Positions 52,693 to 63,852 are shown, counted from the first letter of the stretch. The stretch is DNA of 64,000 nucleotides from Prorocentrum cordatum (GCA_963575745.1 CAUYUJ010015946.1:2501-66500); one strand, 5' to 3'. Numbers and translations: made by a program. Notes: a model not told the origin generated them from the sequence alone.

Positions 52693-53403
52693 TCGCAGAG
52701 GCCCGCTTCCTCCGCCGCGCGCGCAGCAGCAGCCTTTCCGCCTCGACCAGCCCCCAGGGGCAGCCCCCGCCGGGGGCCGCCGCCCTTCTCGCGTCGGGCG
52801 CGGCGGCCCACCCGACGGATCCTCCTGCGGGCAAGGTACGCGTCCACGTCTATGCTGCTCCCATCGTGCTTACATTCGGGAGGGAAGCAGCACGCAGACA
52901 CCATTTATCGTCGGTTCCCAGGCAAACATGGGAAAATATGGGAAGAGGGGGGGAAGACAGAAGCCCAGAAGATATAGGGGAATCTCGTGATTCGTGTGCA
53001 TTTATGTGTGTGTCCTTGGGCCCCTGGATGAAAGACCGCATCCCCAAAGAATCAGCTCGAGCACCCGGAAAAAAGGATCAAAACACAGTGTCGGGCGAGT
53101 GCCGCCTCCCCCGAGCCCGACACGCGCGAAAGCCCGCCCGTTTCGGCACCCTCCTGGCACTCGAAAGCAACGTTTAGGTCCAGCCCCGGGGTCCGACCCA
53201 AGAGCCTGTTTTTTTAAAGCCCCTCTTGAGCAGGGACCGGCCGTCCCGGCATTCCTACAGTCCTACCACGAAACGCTCTCAGAACCCACAAGTGTTCTAA
53301 GAACAGAAACATCGTCCTTGGAACATAATCCCGACGTGATGAGACAGGACGGGCTCCGCCAGACCTGCGCTGAGAACATCCCATGGGAACCACAAAGAGG
53401 CTC
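52693..53403. other. Intergenic, includes MITE-2 copy e
   Basis: GC-rich sequence to about 52870, MITE-2 copy e, then mixed sequence with AGAGCCTGTTTTTTTAAAGC near 53208, which resembles the end of MITE-7. No gene was recognised. Confidence 0.5.
52876..53026 (+). mobile_element. MITE-2 copy e
   Basis: Contains GCACGCAGACACCATTTATC, GAGGGGGGGAAGACAGAAGC and right end TTTATGTGTGTGTCCTTGGG. It is the nearest neighbour of copy d. Confidence 0.78.
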
Positions 53404-53630
53404 TTAGAGCTTGTTTTTTTTAGACTCTGGCAAGTTTACTTGCATGGACGGGGGGGGGGGGCTGAGCCTGAAGCAAGCCGCAAACGACCTGGACGTTCGG
53501 GGGGGCGCGGAAATCACGCAGGTCGAGAGGCACTTGCACGCTAGTGTTCGCTTGAAGAGGGGCGAGGGGGGGGGGGGGCGAACGCCATGCAAGTAAACTT
53601 GCCTGAATCCAAAAAAAACAGGCTCCAAGT
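53402..53630. mobile_element. MITE-7: 230-bp TIR element
   Basis: Left arm GAGCTTGTTTTTTTTAGACT followed by GGCAAGTTTACTTGCATGG. The right arm reads CCATGCAAGTAAACTTGCC, then a TTTTTTTTGT-complementary A-run and CAGGCTC. The arms pair over about 40 bp. The interior is G-rich and non-coding. Confidence 0.85.
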
Positions 53631-53883
53631 TTCTGGCGCACGGTTCCACTTCCTCGCGCCTCCGGGAGCGCTGGAGCGGAGGCGCGCGGCCGAGGCGATC
53701 GGGCCCCGGAGCCCGGCCTGTCACGCTCTTGGCTGGTGACTTCCTTTGGGCGGCAGTGGAGACGGACCGCCTGTGTACAGCGACGCTGCAGCATCGAGAG
53801 AAAAAAAAAAAACACTGGCATTCCAGGCTAAAGTAGGTTGGAACATCATACGTCCATATGTCGAAGATGACAACGCGCCGTAG
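53631..53883. other. Intergenic, no gene recognised
   Basis: Contains an A-run at about 53800-53811 and CTAAAGTAGGTTGGAACATC, also seen near 16382. Confidence 0.5.
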
Positions 53884-54035
53884 ACATAAACTGTCGCCGC
53901 TCCGCGCGGATTTCTTGGATCCGCGCTGGGCCCCCGTGGCGGCGCCTCCGGCGCCGCCACTGGCGCGCTCAGCGCGCCAGGGAGGGGGGTCCGGCGTGGA
54001 TCCAGGAAATCCGCGCGGACCTCCAACAGTTTATG
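53884..54035 (+). mobile_element. MITE-3 copy b (complete)
   Basis: Left CATAAACTGTCGCCGCTCCG, right GCGCGGACCTCCAACAGTTTATG in imperfect inverted orientation. GATTTCTTGGATCCGCGC pairs with GTGGATCCAGGAAATC, and the centre has GGCGGCGCCTCCGGCGCCGCC and GCGCGCTCAGCGCGC hairpins. Confidence 0.9.
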
Positions 54036-56040
54036 TTTGTGTGGTTTTCGGTTCCTCGAACATCCACTGCGTTTTCGACTTTCTGGGAAGGGGCGCCAAA
54101 AATCCGAGGCGCAGTGGGTATTGACAGAATTCTAGACGCTTCGCGTATCCCCACCAGCCCGTCCAGAAACGACGCCCAGGCGAGTAGAGGGTCGTCCTGA
54201 GGGGCTTTTCGGCGTCTTGGGTGCCTCGGGGGGGCCTCTGTGGGCCGTTCGGGATCCTCTTTGGGGCCTCCTGGGGGCCTCTTGGGGCCTCTTGGGGCCA
54301 TCTTGGGGCCTCTGGGAGCACCTTGGGTGCCTCTGGGGGGTCTCTTGGGGCCTCTTGGGGGTCTCTTGGGGGCCTCCTGGGGGCCTCTTGGGGGGCCTCT
54401 TGGGGTCATCTTGGGGCCATCCTGCGGCCTCTTGGGGCATCCTGGGGGCCTCTTGCGGCCATCGTGGAGGAAATCGATCAAAGAAGAGGGGTTCCTTAAT
54501 TAGAGTCCCCCCCCAGGAGCCACGATCCTCGTGAGGGGTGTCGAATTTTAGCCTTCCCAGGGGTCGATCTTGGGCGCTCCAGCGTGCCGCGGAACCCCCT
54601 GTCCAGGTCAGTGGGGAGGGGGTGGGGGGAGGGGTAAACCCCTCCCCGAAGGGGAAGAAGGAGGGGTGGAAGAGGAAACGCTCTAAACCACCGACGCCCA
54701 GAGGGCTGGTGGGATTAGCCTCTGGGCGCAAGATGTCTGTCCATATCCACTGCGCCACTGTTGTCCGGGGAAGGGAGGCCGAAACTCCACCGCACCCTTG
54801 CCCGCACCCTTGCAGCGAATCCCCACAGTGGATACGGATATGAATCTTGCACCCGAAACTCCGCCCGCACCCTCGCCCGCACAGTGGATATGGATACGAA
54901 CTTTGCCCGCACCCTCAGCAGCGAGCCCGAGCCTCCGCCTCGTCGGACAGCCCGGCGAGAAGCCGCAGTTCGCTCACCATCCATCAGTCCAGCCCCCAGT
55001 TTGCTGACGCTGCGGTATTGTCCCAGCTCCGGAAGAGCTCACCGGCGAGCTTGGCCGAGACTTGTGCCGGGAAGGCCGTCCAGCGCCCGCATCTTCTCGC
55101 CAAGCGGGTGCGCCACGCTCCGCTGTCCAGGTCGCCCTCCACGGCCCGGGCAGCCCCTCGAGGCAGCGCAGCGCCGCTGCTCACGAGCGGCGAACGTGCA
55201 TCCACGCCCTCGCGGTCTGGGCGCGACCCTGCGGATACGCGGCCGCACGGGTACGTTCCGCGCGGGCATCCGTGAACAAACACCCCGCCTCCGCGGGGTC
55301 GCGGCTCAGGGGCCCAGCCCGCGAGGCCGTGGGCACGGGCATGCTCTTCGCCCACGGGCTGCGGGCCCACCCGTGCAGCACAAGCAGCCAGGAGATCGCT
55401 CGCGCGGGGTGGGGGTTGGGAAACGCGCCCTCGGCCAGGGCCGCGTCGGGCACGAGGACGGCGTCGTGGCTGCCGCCGCCCCGCATCCAGCGTCAGAGCC
55501 GGCCCTGGGCGTTCGCCCAGCGCTCGTCCACCCGGCGCCGCTCGCAGCTCCGCAAGCTGCGCGGCCCACTTCGCGCAGCCCACGTCGGCAGCTCGGCCGT
55601 GCCAACCACATACAAACACTTATCATTGCTGGCGCACTCCACGGCAGTACTGAAATGTCTTGAGCGAAATGCGGCCAGTCCTTAGCACAGAGAGTGGCTC
55701 GATCACGCAAGCATACAAGAATCATCCAGGGTGACAGCACCGGTGCTTCAAAACCCGAGACGCTTGGAGGCCTCAACAGAATTCCGGAGACCTCAGAGAT
55801 GGCTGCCATCCTGAGCCTTGAGTTATACGAGGGTGGGTTCTGACGGTGCTCGCCCCTTTACAACCTTCTGGGGACACCCAGTGGCCACGGCTGGATGAAG
55901 CTCGAAACATTGACTTAGATGGACGCCGAGAGGGGTCCAGGGACCATCCTTTTGGATTTTGGCAAGATCGGCGGGATGTAAGAAGGGATGGAGTTTCTTC
56001 GAAGGGCCCTGCCCCTTCACATAAACCAGACTCCCCGTGA
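54036..56040. other. Intergenic upstream of the channel gene
   Basis: Holds a CACTGCG...CGCAGTGGG hairpin (about 54054-54120), GGGGCCTCTTGG-type degenerate repeats (54215-54475), MITE-8-like CATATCCACTGCG/CAGTGGATACGGATATG ends with short repeats (54733-54930) and GC-rich sequence to 56040. No gene was recognised. Possible upstream exons of the channel were not found. Confidence 0.5.
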
Positions 56041-56148
56041 CACTTCCAAGGGTCCAAGAGCGTCTTCGAAGATGCGGGGGGTACCTATCGCCCTGCCTCA
56101 TTACTCCTGCGCGCCGCCACGAGGTGCGAGGATGACATCGTGAAGCAC

Positions 56149-57165
56149 ATGGCGAATCCCAGCTTCGGTCCAGCCTACCTCTGGTCGTACCAGCTAGAAA
56201 CCCACAGACTCTACGAGGGCCCTATCGTGACCATGATCGTGTTTTCGGCCATCATGGGCAACTTCGTCCTCGAGTGCGTCCAGCGTACGCCACCGTTTCA
56301 ACCTGTCCCGGAAGGGGCGCAAGACCCTGGCTGGCACATGACCGAGGCCGATTGGGGCCGCGTGAATAATTTCTTCAACGTTGTATTTCTCGTAGAAGTG
56401 GTATTCCACATGTATTCAGAGTGGATGAACTCATGGATGAAGTCACCAGGGAACTGGTTTGATATGCTTGTCGTCACGGGGGGGTGTCTGGAGCTGATGC
56501 AGGTGGAACTACCGGGGATTGACGTCGTGACGATGCTGAGGACGATCCGCGTGTTTCGTCTCCTCCGGGCCCTCCGCATTTTCGGCAAGATTGAAGCATT
56601 GAGCAAAATCATAAATTCGTTGTCATCAGGTGCAGGAGGCGTGGCCCAGGCGCTGGGAATTATCATGATGGTGATGCTCATCTACGCGGTCATCGCGGTG
56701 GATCAGTACTGTGGCCTCTACTGCGAGGAGGACAAGGCGCCGTACAAGAACATGGAGGAGTTCAGGACCAGCCGGGGGCTCTGCTTCGGGAAAGACTACT
56801 ACGGCGACACGGGGCGCGCCACGTACACGATGTTCCAGATCTTGACCGGCGAGTCCTGGTCCGAGGCAGCAGTGCGGCCGATCCTCTATCGGTATGGCAC
56901 CTCCACAGATCCCGAAGATCAGCTCAATCTCATAGGGGCGGCAGTCTTCTTTGTCTCCTTCGTCGTCATCTGCTCCTTTGTGCTGATCAACGTCGTCGTC
57001 GCCGTGCTCCTCGCTGGCTTCAGCACGAACGACCCCCCCGCCGTGACATCGGAGGACCAGTGCCGCGACAAGCTGGTGGACGTGAGCCGCCAGCTTCGAG
57101 AGGAGATAGTGCGTGTGCAGAGTCGCGCAAAGGTCGTGATGGTAAAGCTGAAAGAAGCTCAGTGA
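56149..57165 (+). CDS. Single-domain voltage-gated cation channel
   Basis: 338 residues from the ATG at 56149 with no intron. The frame is open from 56041, so the N-terminus could be longer or begin in an upstream exon. Six membrane segments are visible (numbering from 56140): S1 about 28-47, S2 78-92, S3 105-122 with NWFD, S4 132-150 with R134, R137, R140, R143, R146 and K150 at every third position, S5 168-190 and S6 264-292 with Asn284. The pore loop reads TMFQILTGESW; a Glu in T-x-E-S-W is the selectivity-filter pattern of bacterial Nav, CatSper and EukCat-type channels, so Na+ or Ca2+ permeation as a tetramer is inferred. A helical charged tail (DVSRQLREEIVRVQ) suits coiled-coil assembly. 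It is the only convincing host gene here. Confidence 0.9.
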   Translation: MANPSFGPAYLWSYQLETHRLYEGPIVTMIVFSAIMGNFVLECVQRTPPFQPVPEGAQDPGWHMTEADWGRVNNFFNVVFLVEVVFHMYSEWMNSWMKSPGNWFDMLVVTGGCLELMQVELPGIDVVTMLRTIRVFRLLRALRIFGKIEALSKIINSLSSGAGGVAQALGIIMMVMLIYAVIAVDQYCGLYCEEDKAPYKNMEEFRTSRGLCFGKDYYGDTGRATYTMFQILTGESWSEAAVRPILYRYGTSTDPEDQLNLIGAAVFFVSFVVICSFVLINVVVAVLLAGFSTNDPPAVTSEDQCRDKLVDVSRQLREEIVRVQSRAKVVMVKLKEAQ

Positions 57166-57373
57166 GTCCCGGGCACCGCCTTCCCAGGCAGGCGTAAGAA
57201 TGGCGAGTTGGCCGGCCTGGGCTCCCTACAGGAGCCGCTGAAAGCGGGCTCGGCGGTTCCAGGCGCTCTCCCCAGCACCCCGGGGCATCTGGGGCAGGAG
57301 TCTCGCCAGCCTCTTGATAGAGGCGGTTGTGCTGCCCTGCGTGCTGACGTTTGCCTCGTGCCCTTCTTCGGCT
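57166..57373. other. 3' flank of channel gene
   Basis: No AATAAA-like signal or gene was recognised. GC-rich mixed sequence runs up to the family 6 repeat. Confidence 0.45.
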
Positions 57374-57528
57374 ACAGTCGAGTCTGACACGTAGGTCGGC
57401 CCTGCCAAGTCAAGGGCACCCTGGTGTCCTGTGGTTTCGCGACCCATGCCGTCTACATTCCTGTGGCAACATGGCCCTCAAAAGGGTCTTGTGTCCTCTC
57501 GCGTGTCCACTCCAATCAGCCCCGAGTA
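57374..57528 (+). mobile_element. Family 6 short repeat, copy c (diverged)
   Basis: ACAGTCGAGTCTGACACGTA, then GGTCGGCCCTGCCAAGTCAA and AAAAGGGTCTTGTGTCCTCT match copies a and b with more differences. The right inverted end is degraded. Confidence 0.75.
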
Positions 57529-58940
57529 TACGCGTGAGAGTGACCATTCGCTGGAGGGGCCCCTGGTGCGGCCCCCACACGCGCGTCCCACCAGCATCGG
57601 CTGGCGTGCTCGGACTGCTTGATGCGGCCTCCCTGGTGGCCCGCTTTTGAGCCGCTCACCAGAGGATCACTCTTGCCGTACAACCCTCGTGAAGAAAAGC
57701 ATGACGGATCGATTCAGCAAGTGTCTCTTTTTGTTTGGAGAGGTCGGTTCGGAAGCGCTAAACGCACGCGGGCCCTTATTTTCGGACTCATGTTCGTTGA
57801 ATGTTGGCTCTAGACGGGGCCGCTGCCGCACCAGGGGGTTCGACGCAACACTTGGCCGGGGGAGGGAGGGGGGCGCAGCTGCGAGAAGAAGACGGGCCCG
57901 CGGCCAGGAGGTTCCAAAGATGTTTACCCACTTCCGTCACGTTTCTCTTCAGGAGTATTGATACGCTGGGGGGTGCGGTGTCGGTTCCCCATGACCGCCA
58001 GGAGCCTCCCGAGGCAGCTCCTACAGGCCAGCCGGGAGGACGCCAGGGGCACTCAACGACTTTGATTGAGGATACCCCATGACCCCGCCCCGCTCCCCCA
58101 GATCCTCCAGATCCTCCGTGGAGGGAGGGCGGAGGATGAGGAGGGCGAGGAGGAGGATGGGGAACCGGCGGACGACGAGGAGAACGGGACAGAGGAGAGA
58201 GGAAGAGACGGGAAGAGGAGGATCAAATGAGGAGGACGAGGATGAAGAGGAGTGCAGAGGAGAAGGGGGAGAAGGCCGACGACGGTGAGGACAACGGAGA
58301 GAAGAAGGGCGGCTGAGAAGGACGAGGAGGACGCGAGGGTTTGGGGGGACCGGGATTGATGAGGCAAGTCAGTTTTGATCCTGCCATAGCTACGCAAAGA
58401 GCCTGGGTCGTCCACGAGCAGTTGATGTAACCAAATGAGCGACTGAAGTGCGCGAGAAATTCGCGAAGCAATCGGGATTAACACATGCACTCGCCAGAGG
58501 GGGACGCAGGAGGGATGAAGAGGGGAGGAGGGGGATATCCGGGATGGGTTGATGGAGGAGGAGGATGAGGAGGAGGAGGAGGAGGGACGACGACGAGGAG
58601 GTGGAGGGGGAGGAAGAGGAGCAGGATTAGGAGCAGGAGGAGGACGAGGAGGACGAGGAGGTCGAGGAAAAGGATCAGGTGTGAGGATGAAGAGAGGGGG
58701 AAATGAGAAGGAGGAGGAGGAATGATGGTGAACATGAGGATGGGAGGAGGAGGAGGAGGAGGAGGAGGAGGAGGAGGAGAATGATCAGGATGAGGAGGAG
58801 TAATGGTGATGATAATGAACACGAGGATGGGGGAGGGCCATGTCAGGGGGGAGGGGGAGGAGGCCAGTGCTCCCATGCTGGGCCGCGGACGGGTCGACGC
58901 GATCCGAACGGCCAGAGGCATTTGTCCGCAGGCCGTAGCT
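57529..58940. other. Intergenic with two GGA-rich tracts
   Basis: GGA/GAG/GAC tracts lie at about 58110-58335 and 58550-58800. The rest is mixed sequence without a gene. Long minus frames are Pro/Ser/Leu-rich translations of the tracts. Confidence 0.6.
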
Positions 58941-59086
58941 TTAAGTCGGGCCTGTCCTTCTACAGGAGGAATATTAAGATATAGCCCAAAAGTAATGAAA
59001 CATAGTTTTGACCATGTTCGCACATGTATGCGGTATTTTAAATGTTTCGTCCAAAAGCCGCCTGTAGGGGGACATGCTCGACTTAA
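58941..59086 (+). mobile_element. MITE-1 copy e (complete, TTAA at both ends)
   Basis: Begins TTAAGTCGGGCCTGTCCTTC and ends GGGGACATGCTCGACTTAA. CTACAGGAGG pairs with CGCCTGTAGG. It is the most symmetrical copy and shows TTAA on each border, the target type of piggyBac-group elements. Confidence 0.92.
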
Positions 59087-60454
59087 CCGTAGCTGCATTT
59101 TGTGTTGAGGAGGTCTCGGCCAAAGCTGCCACGAGTGTGCCCTGAATGCAGCCTCCGGCAAGAGGCCAGCTGATTGGTGCCTGGCCCTATTGGGAAGGTC
59201 CTCGGCTTCTTCGCCACTGGGATCCCGGCAGGGTCCTCTCCTTCTGCTTCCTCTCCTTTCCTCTCTCTCTCTCTCTCCCAACCGTCATGCGGGGGTCCTC
59301 CTCCGCCTCGTGCTCCTCGTCCCTCTCCGCATCCTTCCTATCAGCGTCCTTCCGCTCTGTCCGTCAGCCGCAGCCGCCTCTCGAGCACGCTTGTCACCCG
59401 TCGCGCCTGGCCAGGGTGCTTCCTCGGCCCCACTGCCCCACGCAGGAGGGGAACAAGAGGAGGAGGAGCAGGAGTTGGAGGAGCAGGGGTGGAGTTGGAT
59501 CAGGGGGGTCGAGCCCCCTTACGTTCTGACTTGTTCACGGCGTGTGCCCTGCATCTCTCGAACCTATCCCTGGGGACTTGGTTTCAGGTCTCATCCGTAG
59601 CCTTCTGGCAAGACTCAGGAGGCCGTGAGTGCCGTTGTCCGCCGGGACCTGCTCGCACACCGCAGCCGACCTCCTGACATGCGGGCGTTTCCCGTGCAGA
59701 TCGGTGACTCTTGGGCGTCGGCGGGTGATGCGGTCGGGAACTTTTGGTCAGCATGTCGCTTCGCCTGTTCTGGCCCACCGCGCTTCGGCGCGACACGCCA
59801 GTCACGTTCCAGACCCAAGGCGCCAGCGCCCCGAACCATTCCCAGCCTCCCGCGACACGAAATCCACTTGCACGGCACAGCGTGTCGCATGGGGCCACCG
59901 CCGCGACGCGCGAATCAAACGTTGCGGATCGCATTTATGACGACAGGACCATAAAGGAACGGCAATGGCGACGCTGTGCGCAGTCGAGTGGCCACACACG
60001 ATTCGCTGATACACAGTCATTGAGCATCACCAACGCGGATCACAGCGATTGTTCCGCACATCCATGTTCGTTTTGCAGGGCTGAGTAGGCGTCGATGATT
60101 CGGATTGGCCCAAGGTGTATGGCTTCATTTAGTGGAATGGAATGTTGCGTAGGACAAAGAACGGAACAGCGAAGGTGAGCAGTAGACCCAGCCTCAACAT
60201 GGGGATCGATATTGCCGCCAGTTGCAACAAACGTGGTGAAACATTTAAAACTGATGATGTGACGATTTCGGTTCGCCGCATCCAGCGCTCTGACAAATAC
60301 ACCACTCGCTCACCCGCAACTGTTTTGCAACACTCACCTGGCCCCCAGCCTGAACGACCCCGCTGGAATACATATCTATATGCATATACATACACATAGA
60401 TAGTGTGCATATGTATGTCGCTAGTATATAGCACCCCGCAGTTGCGGATTAGAG
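59087..60454. other. Intergenic, no gene recognised
   Basis: A CTCTCTCT run lies near 59262 and a CATATGTATG/ACATACACATA AT-rich patch at about 60365-60430. Frames lack recognisable domains. Confidence 0.5.
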
Positions 60455-61015
60455 TGAGGGGGCGGGCGCGACGGGGTGGGTCGCGGGCGAGTCGCGGGTA
60501 GGGTGGGTCGCGGGGTGGGTCGCGGGTGGGTTGCGGGTGTGTCGCGGGTGGGTCGCGGGTGGGGTGCGGGTGGGTCGCGCGTGGGTCGCGGGTGGGTCGC
60601 GAGGCGGGTCGCGGGTGGCGTCGCGGTTGGGTCGCGGGTAGATCACGGGTGAGTCGCGGGGTGAGTCGCGGGTGGGTCGCGGTTGGGTCGCGGGTGGGTC
60701 GCGGGGTGGGTCGTGGGTGGGGCGCGGGGTGGGTCGCGGGCGGGTCGTGGGCGAGTCGCGGGTGGGTCGTGGGGGGTGAGTCGCGGGTGAGTCGGGGGTG
60801 GATTGCGGATGGGTTGCGGGTTGGTCGGGCGTGGGGCGCGGGGTTGGTCGCGGGCGGGTCGCTGGCGAGTCGCGCGTTGGGTCGCGGGTGGGTCGCGGGT
60901 AGGTCGCGGGCGGGTCGCGTGCTGGGTCGCGGTTGGGTCGCGGGTTGGTCGCGGGTGAGTCGCGGGGTGGGTCGTGGGTGAGTGGCGGGTGGGTCGCGGC
61001 CGGGTCGCGGGCGGG
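60455..61015. repeat. GGGTCGCGGGT short tandem satellite, about 560 bp
   Basis: Units of 8-10 bases (GGGTCGCGGGTG and variants) repeat with little interruption. Minus frames read as Thr/Arg/Pro/Asp repeats and are not genes. Confidence 0.95.
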
Positions 61016-61239
61016 ACGACGACAACACACAAACAAACAATCAAATAAGCAGGCAAACGAAAAGCAATTACAATACCAACAACAACAACAACAATCTTTT
61101 TAAGACTGACCGCTTTTACTGGCACGCGCGCCTTGCATTCTGTATACCCCAACCCCTAATACCCGCCCACTTCGTGTTCGATCGCGCCCCCTTTCGGGGG
61201 GGATATCTTCCCTGCCGGCCACTGACGCAAGTGCGAGGT
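61016..61239. other. Intergenic with AAC repeat
   Basis: An (AAC)n/CAA tract lies at about 61073-61095. Otherwise non-coding. Confidence 0.55.
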
Positions 61240-61720
61240 ACTCTCGAGCGAGAGCGCCGTTCCTGAGTTCGGGGGCGTTTCTGGCCAAGGGCTCTCGGAA
61301 TACATCTGGATAATTTTCGAACGGCAGCCCTTGTCGCCGTGTCTGGGCCTCCACCAACTTGACTACCAGAAAGTCTCGAGCGAGAGCGCCACTGTTGAGT
61401 TCGAGGGCCTCTCTGGCCAGGACCTCTGGGAATACACCTGGAGGAAGTATCGAACGAGATCCCTTGTCGTTGTAGTTGGGCCTCCACTAATTTGATTGAG
61501 TCGCCAGAAAATCTCGAGCGAGAGCGCCGTTCCTGAGTTCGGGGGCCTTCCTGGCCAAGGGCTCTCGGAGTAAATCGTGAGGGCGTATCAAGTAAAAGCC
61601 CGTGTCGTCGTGGCTGGGCCTCCGCCAACGTGGTTGAATTGCGAGGAAGTTTCAAGCGAGAGCGCCGTTCCTGAGTTCAGTGGTTCGGGGTAAATTGTGA
61701 GGACGTATCGAGCGGGAGCC
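61240..61720 (+). repeat. 131-138-bp tandem repeat, about 3.5 units
   Basis: TCTCGAGCGAGAGCGCCGTT, or its variant, starts units at about 61242, 61374, 61512 and 61651. Each unit also has CTGGCCAAGGGCTCTCGGAA-like and GGGCCTCCACCAACTTGACT-like blocks. Shared starts contain the palindrome TCTCGAGCGAGA. Confidence 0.9.
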
Positions 61721-61874
61721 GTTGTGGTTGTAGCCAGGCCTCAAAGGACACACATGTACAATCAAGCCCGCGCTCGAGCGGGAGCCTCGTTCTCAGAGGA
61801 ATTGCAGCCAGCGTCGAGGCGAGAGCGCGCGGAACCGTTTCCAGAAACCAACATTAATTATTGTCTCGAAAAGG

Positions 61875-61910
<36 letters not shown>

Positions 61911-63269
61911 CACACCGATACAAGTGGCACGTGTGCCATGGCTCTTGCACAAAAAGGAAGGGAGGATGACGCTTGCGATCGTGACGACGTGGCTAGCGAG
62001 GAAAAGGAGGTGCGCGTGCAGAGCTTGTTCCCGTTCTTGCCAATGGGCAATCGATCTTGATCTGTTTCGCTTGTGTTTGGAGATGGTCGACGTTACGCTG
62101 CTGCAGTCCATTTCTTGTGACTGACGTTTGGCATGTGCGTGCGGGGCCGAGCTTGTGCGGCCCGCATGGTACGTTTCCCCAAATTGGAGGGCACGCGATG
62201 ATCCCTGCATCGATGCGGCAAGCGCGCGTGTGGCCCGCATGGTTTCGTTTGACAGCATAGCGCAACATGATGTCATATGTTCTTGTTCGGTCTGAACAGG
62301 TGCGCGCCCTCAGTGGCCCTTAAACCTCTGCGTTCTCGTAGCAGTAGCAGGCTTTCCAACAGTTTGTCGCAGCTCTGGTTCGGACATTGGAGCTCCAACC
62401 AATTGATATGATTTGGGCGTGCGCGCGAGGGGGGAGGGCGCGTGTGGCCTCGCATTGAGTTCTTTGACAGCAGCTCTTGCAGCACACGCACCTGTCAGAC
62501 CCACGCGTGTGCACGGCATGGTGATGCTTGACAGTGATGGGCGGCGGTGGTCGGTCACGGGCTTGTTTGGCGCGTGCGGCCGAACAGGAAACACTTATGT
62601 ATGGGGGAACTCCGGGAGGCCTCGCGCGGCGCGTAGTAGTTGTATCATTTAGTCCACACGTCAGCTCCGTAAGCGATGGGTCGACGCTCGCGCGGCGATG
62701 CTCCGGCGTCAGTCCGAGGTACATCCGACTCAATTCCGACGTGGTCCGGCGTGAACCCGACGTAAGTCCGACGTGGATCCGACGTGCATCGGGTCTCAAG
62801 TTGCCGCGCGAGGCTTCCAGGATTTTCCTAATTCATCGGGCATGCCCCTTACGCCCCTTGATGTACTTCGGTCGTTGAAAGTAGGTATTTTTGAATGTCC
62901 ATACTCCGAGCTACTCATAGCGCCTTCCTACTTCAAGGATCGAGTGGCTTCCCCTGTTCCGTCCTCCCAGGGGGGCGCACGGAACCCAATCTGTTTTCAG
63001 CGCTTTCCTGCTTCACGCCTCTCTCTGGTTCTGCCGACCGACGGGACATCGGTAATGCCCCTCACGCCCGAGGAGTGGCCCCCGCTCCTGGGCGGCGGGG
63101 ACCCGTCTGCAGCTGCGGACGACGCCAGCCAGCGCACGGGGCGGCCAGCGCACGAGGTGCCCCCGTGCAGGCGGCCCTCCGCCAGCGCGGCTGCCCTGCC
63201 TGGCCGCCGACGCAGCAAATAAACGCCCGCAGCGCGCCCAAGTGGTGGACCTGGTCCGCATCCGTGGCC
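61721..63269. other. Intergenic, no gene recognised
   Basis: A (CAA)n tract lies at about 61878-61910 and degenerate TCCGACGTGGATCCGACGTG repeats at about 62690-62790. Repeated GGGCATGCCCCTTACGCC (62838; again near 63408) and CTTCCTACTTCAAGG/CTTTCCTGCTTCACG blocks occur at about 62925-63040. No gene was recognised. Confidence 0.55.
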
Positions 63270-63400
63270 TCAAGCTTGGCCTGTTCCTCTACAGGGGGAG
63301 TATTCAAAAATAGCCAAAAAATAGTATGGGGACGACTTTTTTCATTATTTCTGTCAATTTGGGGATATTTGGAGGGGTATTTTAATTTGTCGAGTGTGAT
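63270..63400 (+). mobile_element. MITE-1 partial copy g
   Basis: Left TCAAGCTTGGCCTGTTCCTC with CTACAGGGGGAGTATTC and GGGGACGACTTTTTTCATT. The right inverted end is degraded. Confidence 0.7.
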
Positions 63401-63689
63401 GGTTGGGCATGCCCCTTACGCGCCAGGAGGGGGCCCTTCGCCCCCCGGGCGGCGGGGGGAGCTCTCTGCAGATGTGGAAAAACGCAGGCCAGCGCACGAG
63501 AAGGAGGAGGAGGAGGAGGACGAGGAGGAGGAGGAGGGCGAGGGGGAGGGTAAGGGGGAGGGTCAAGACTCCCTCACCGCACGCAAGCCGTCTCGCTCAC
63601 TCCCACCCGCCCTCTCAACACATATGTAGCACTCGAGCCTGGCCCGAGCCGCAGCATATTCAGCAGTCGGCTTTGGCTGGGTAGCTACT
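63401..63689. other. Intergenic with GGA tract
   Basis: A GGA/GAG tract lies at about 63500-63565. No gene was recognised. Confidence 0.55.
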
Positions 63690-63818
63690 GGGGGCGAATC
63701 CGCCGCCGCCGCCGCCTCCGCCGCCGGCGCCGACCGTCGCCGCCGCGCCGCCGCCGCCGCGCCGCCCGCCGCAGCCGTCCACCGCCGCCGCCGCCGCCGT
63801 CCGCCCCCCGCTGCCGAA

Positions 63819-63852
<34 letters not shown>

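Noticed and set aside
54132-54758. Minus-strand Pro/Arg/Gly-rich ORF of 208 residues
   Set aside because: Produced by GGGGCCTCTTGG-type degenerate repeats.
60455-61015. CRISPR-like array
   Set aside because: Units are 8-10 bp without distinct spacers; it is a simple satellite in eukaryote-type DNA.
60129-61152. Minus-strand ORFs with Thr/Arg/Asp/Pro repeats
   Set aside because: Translations of the GGGTCGCGGGT satellite in different frames.
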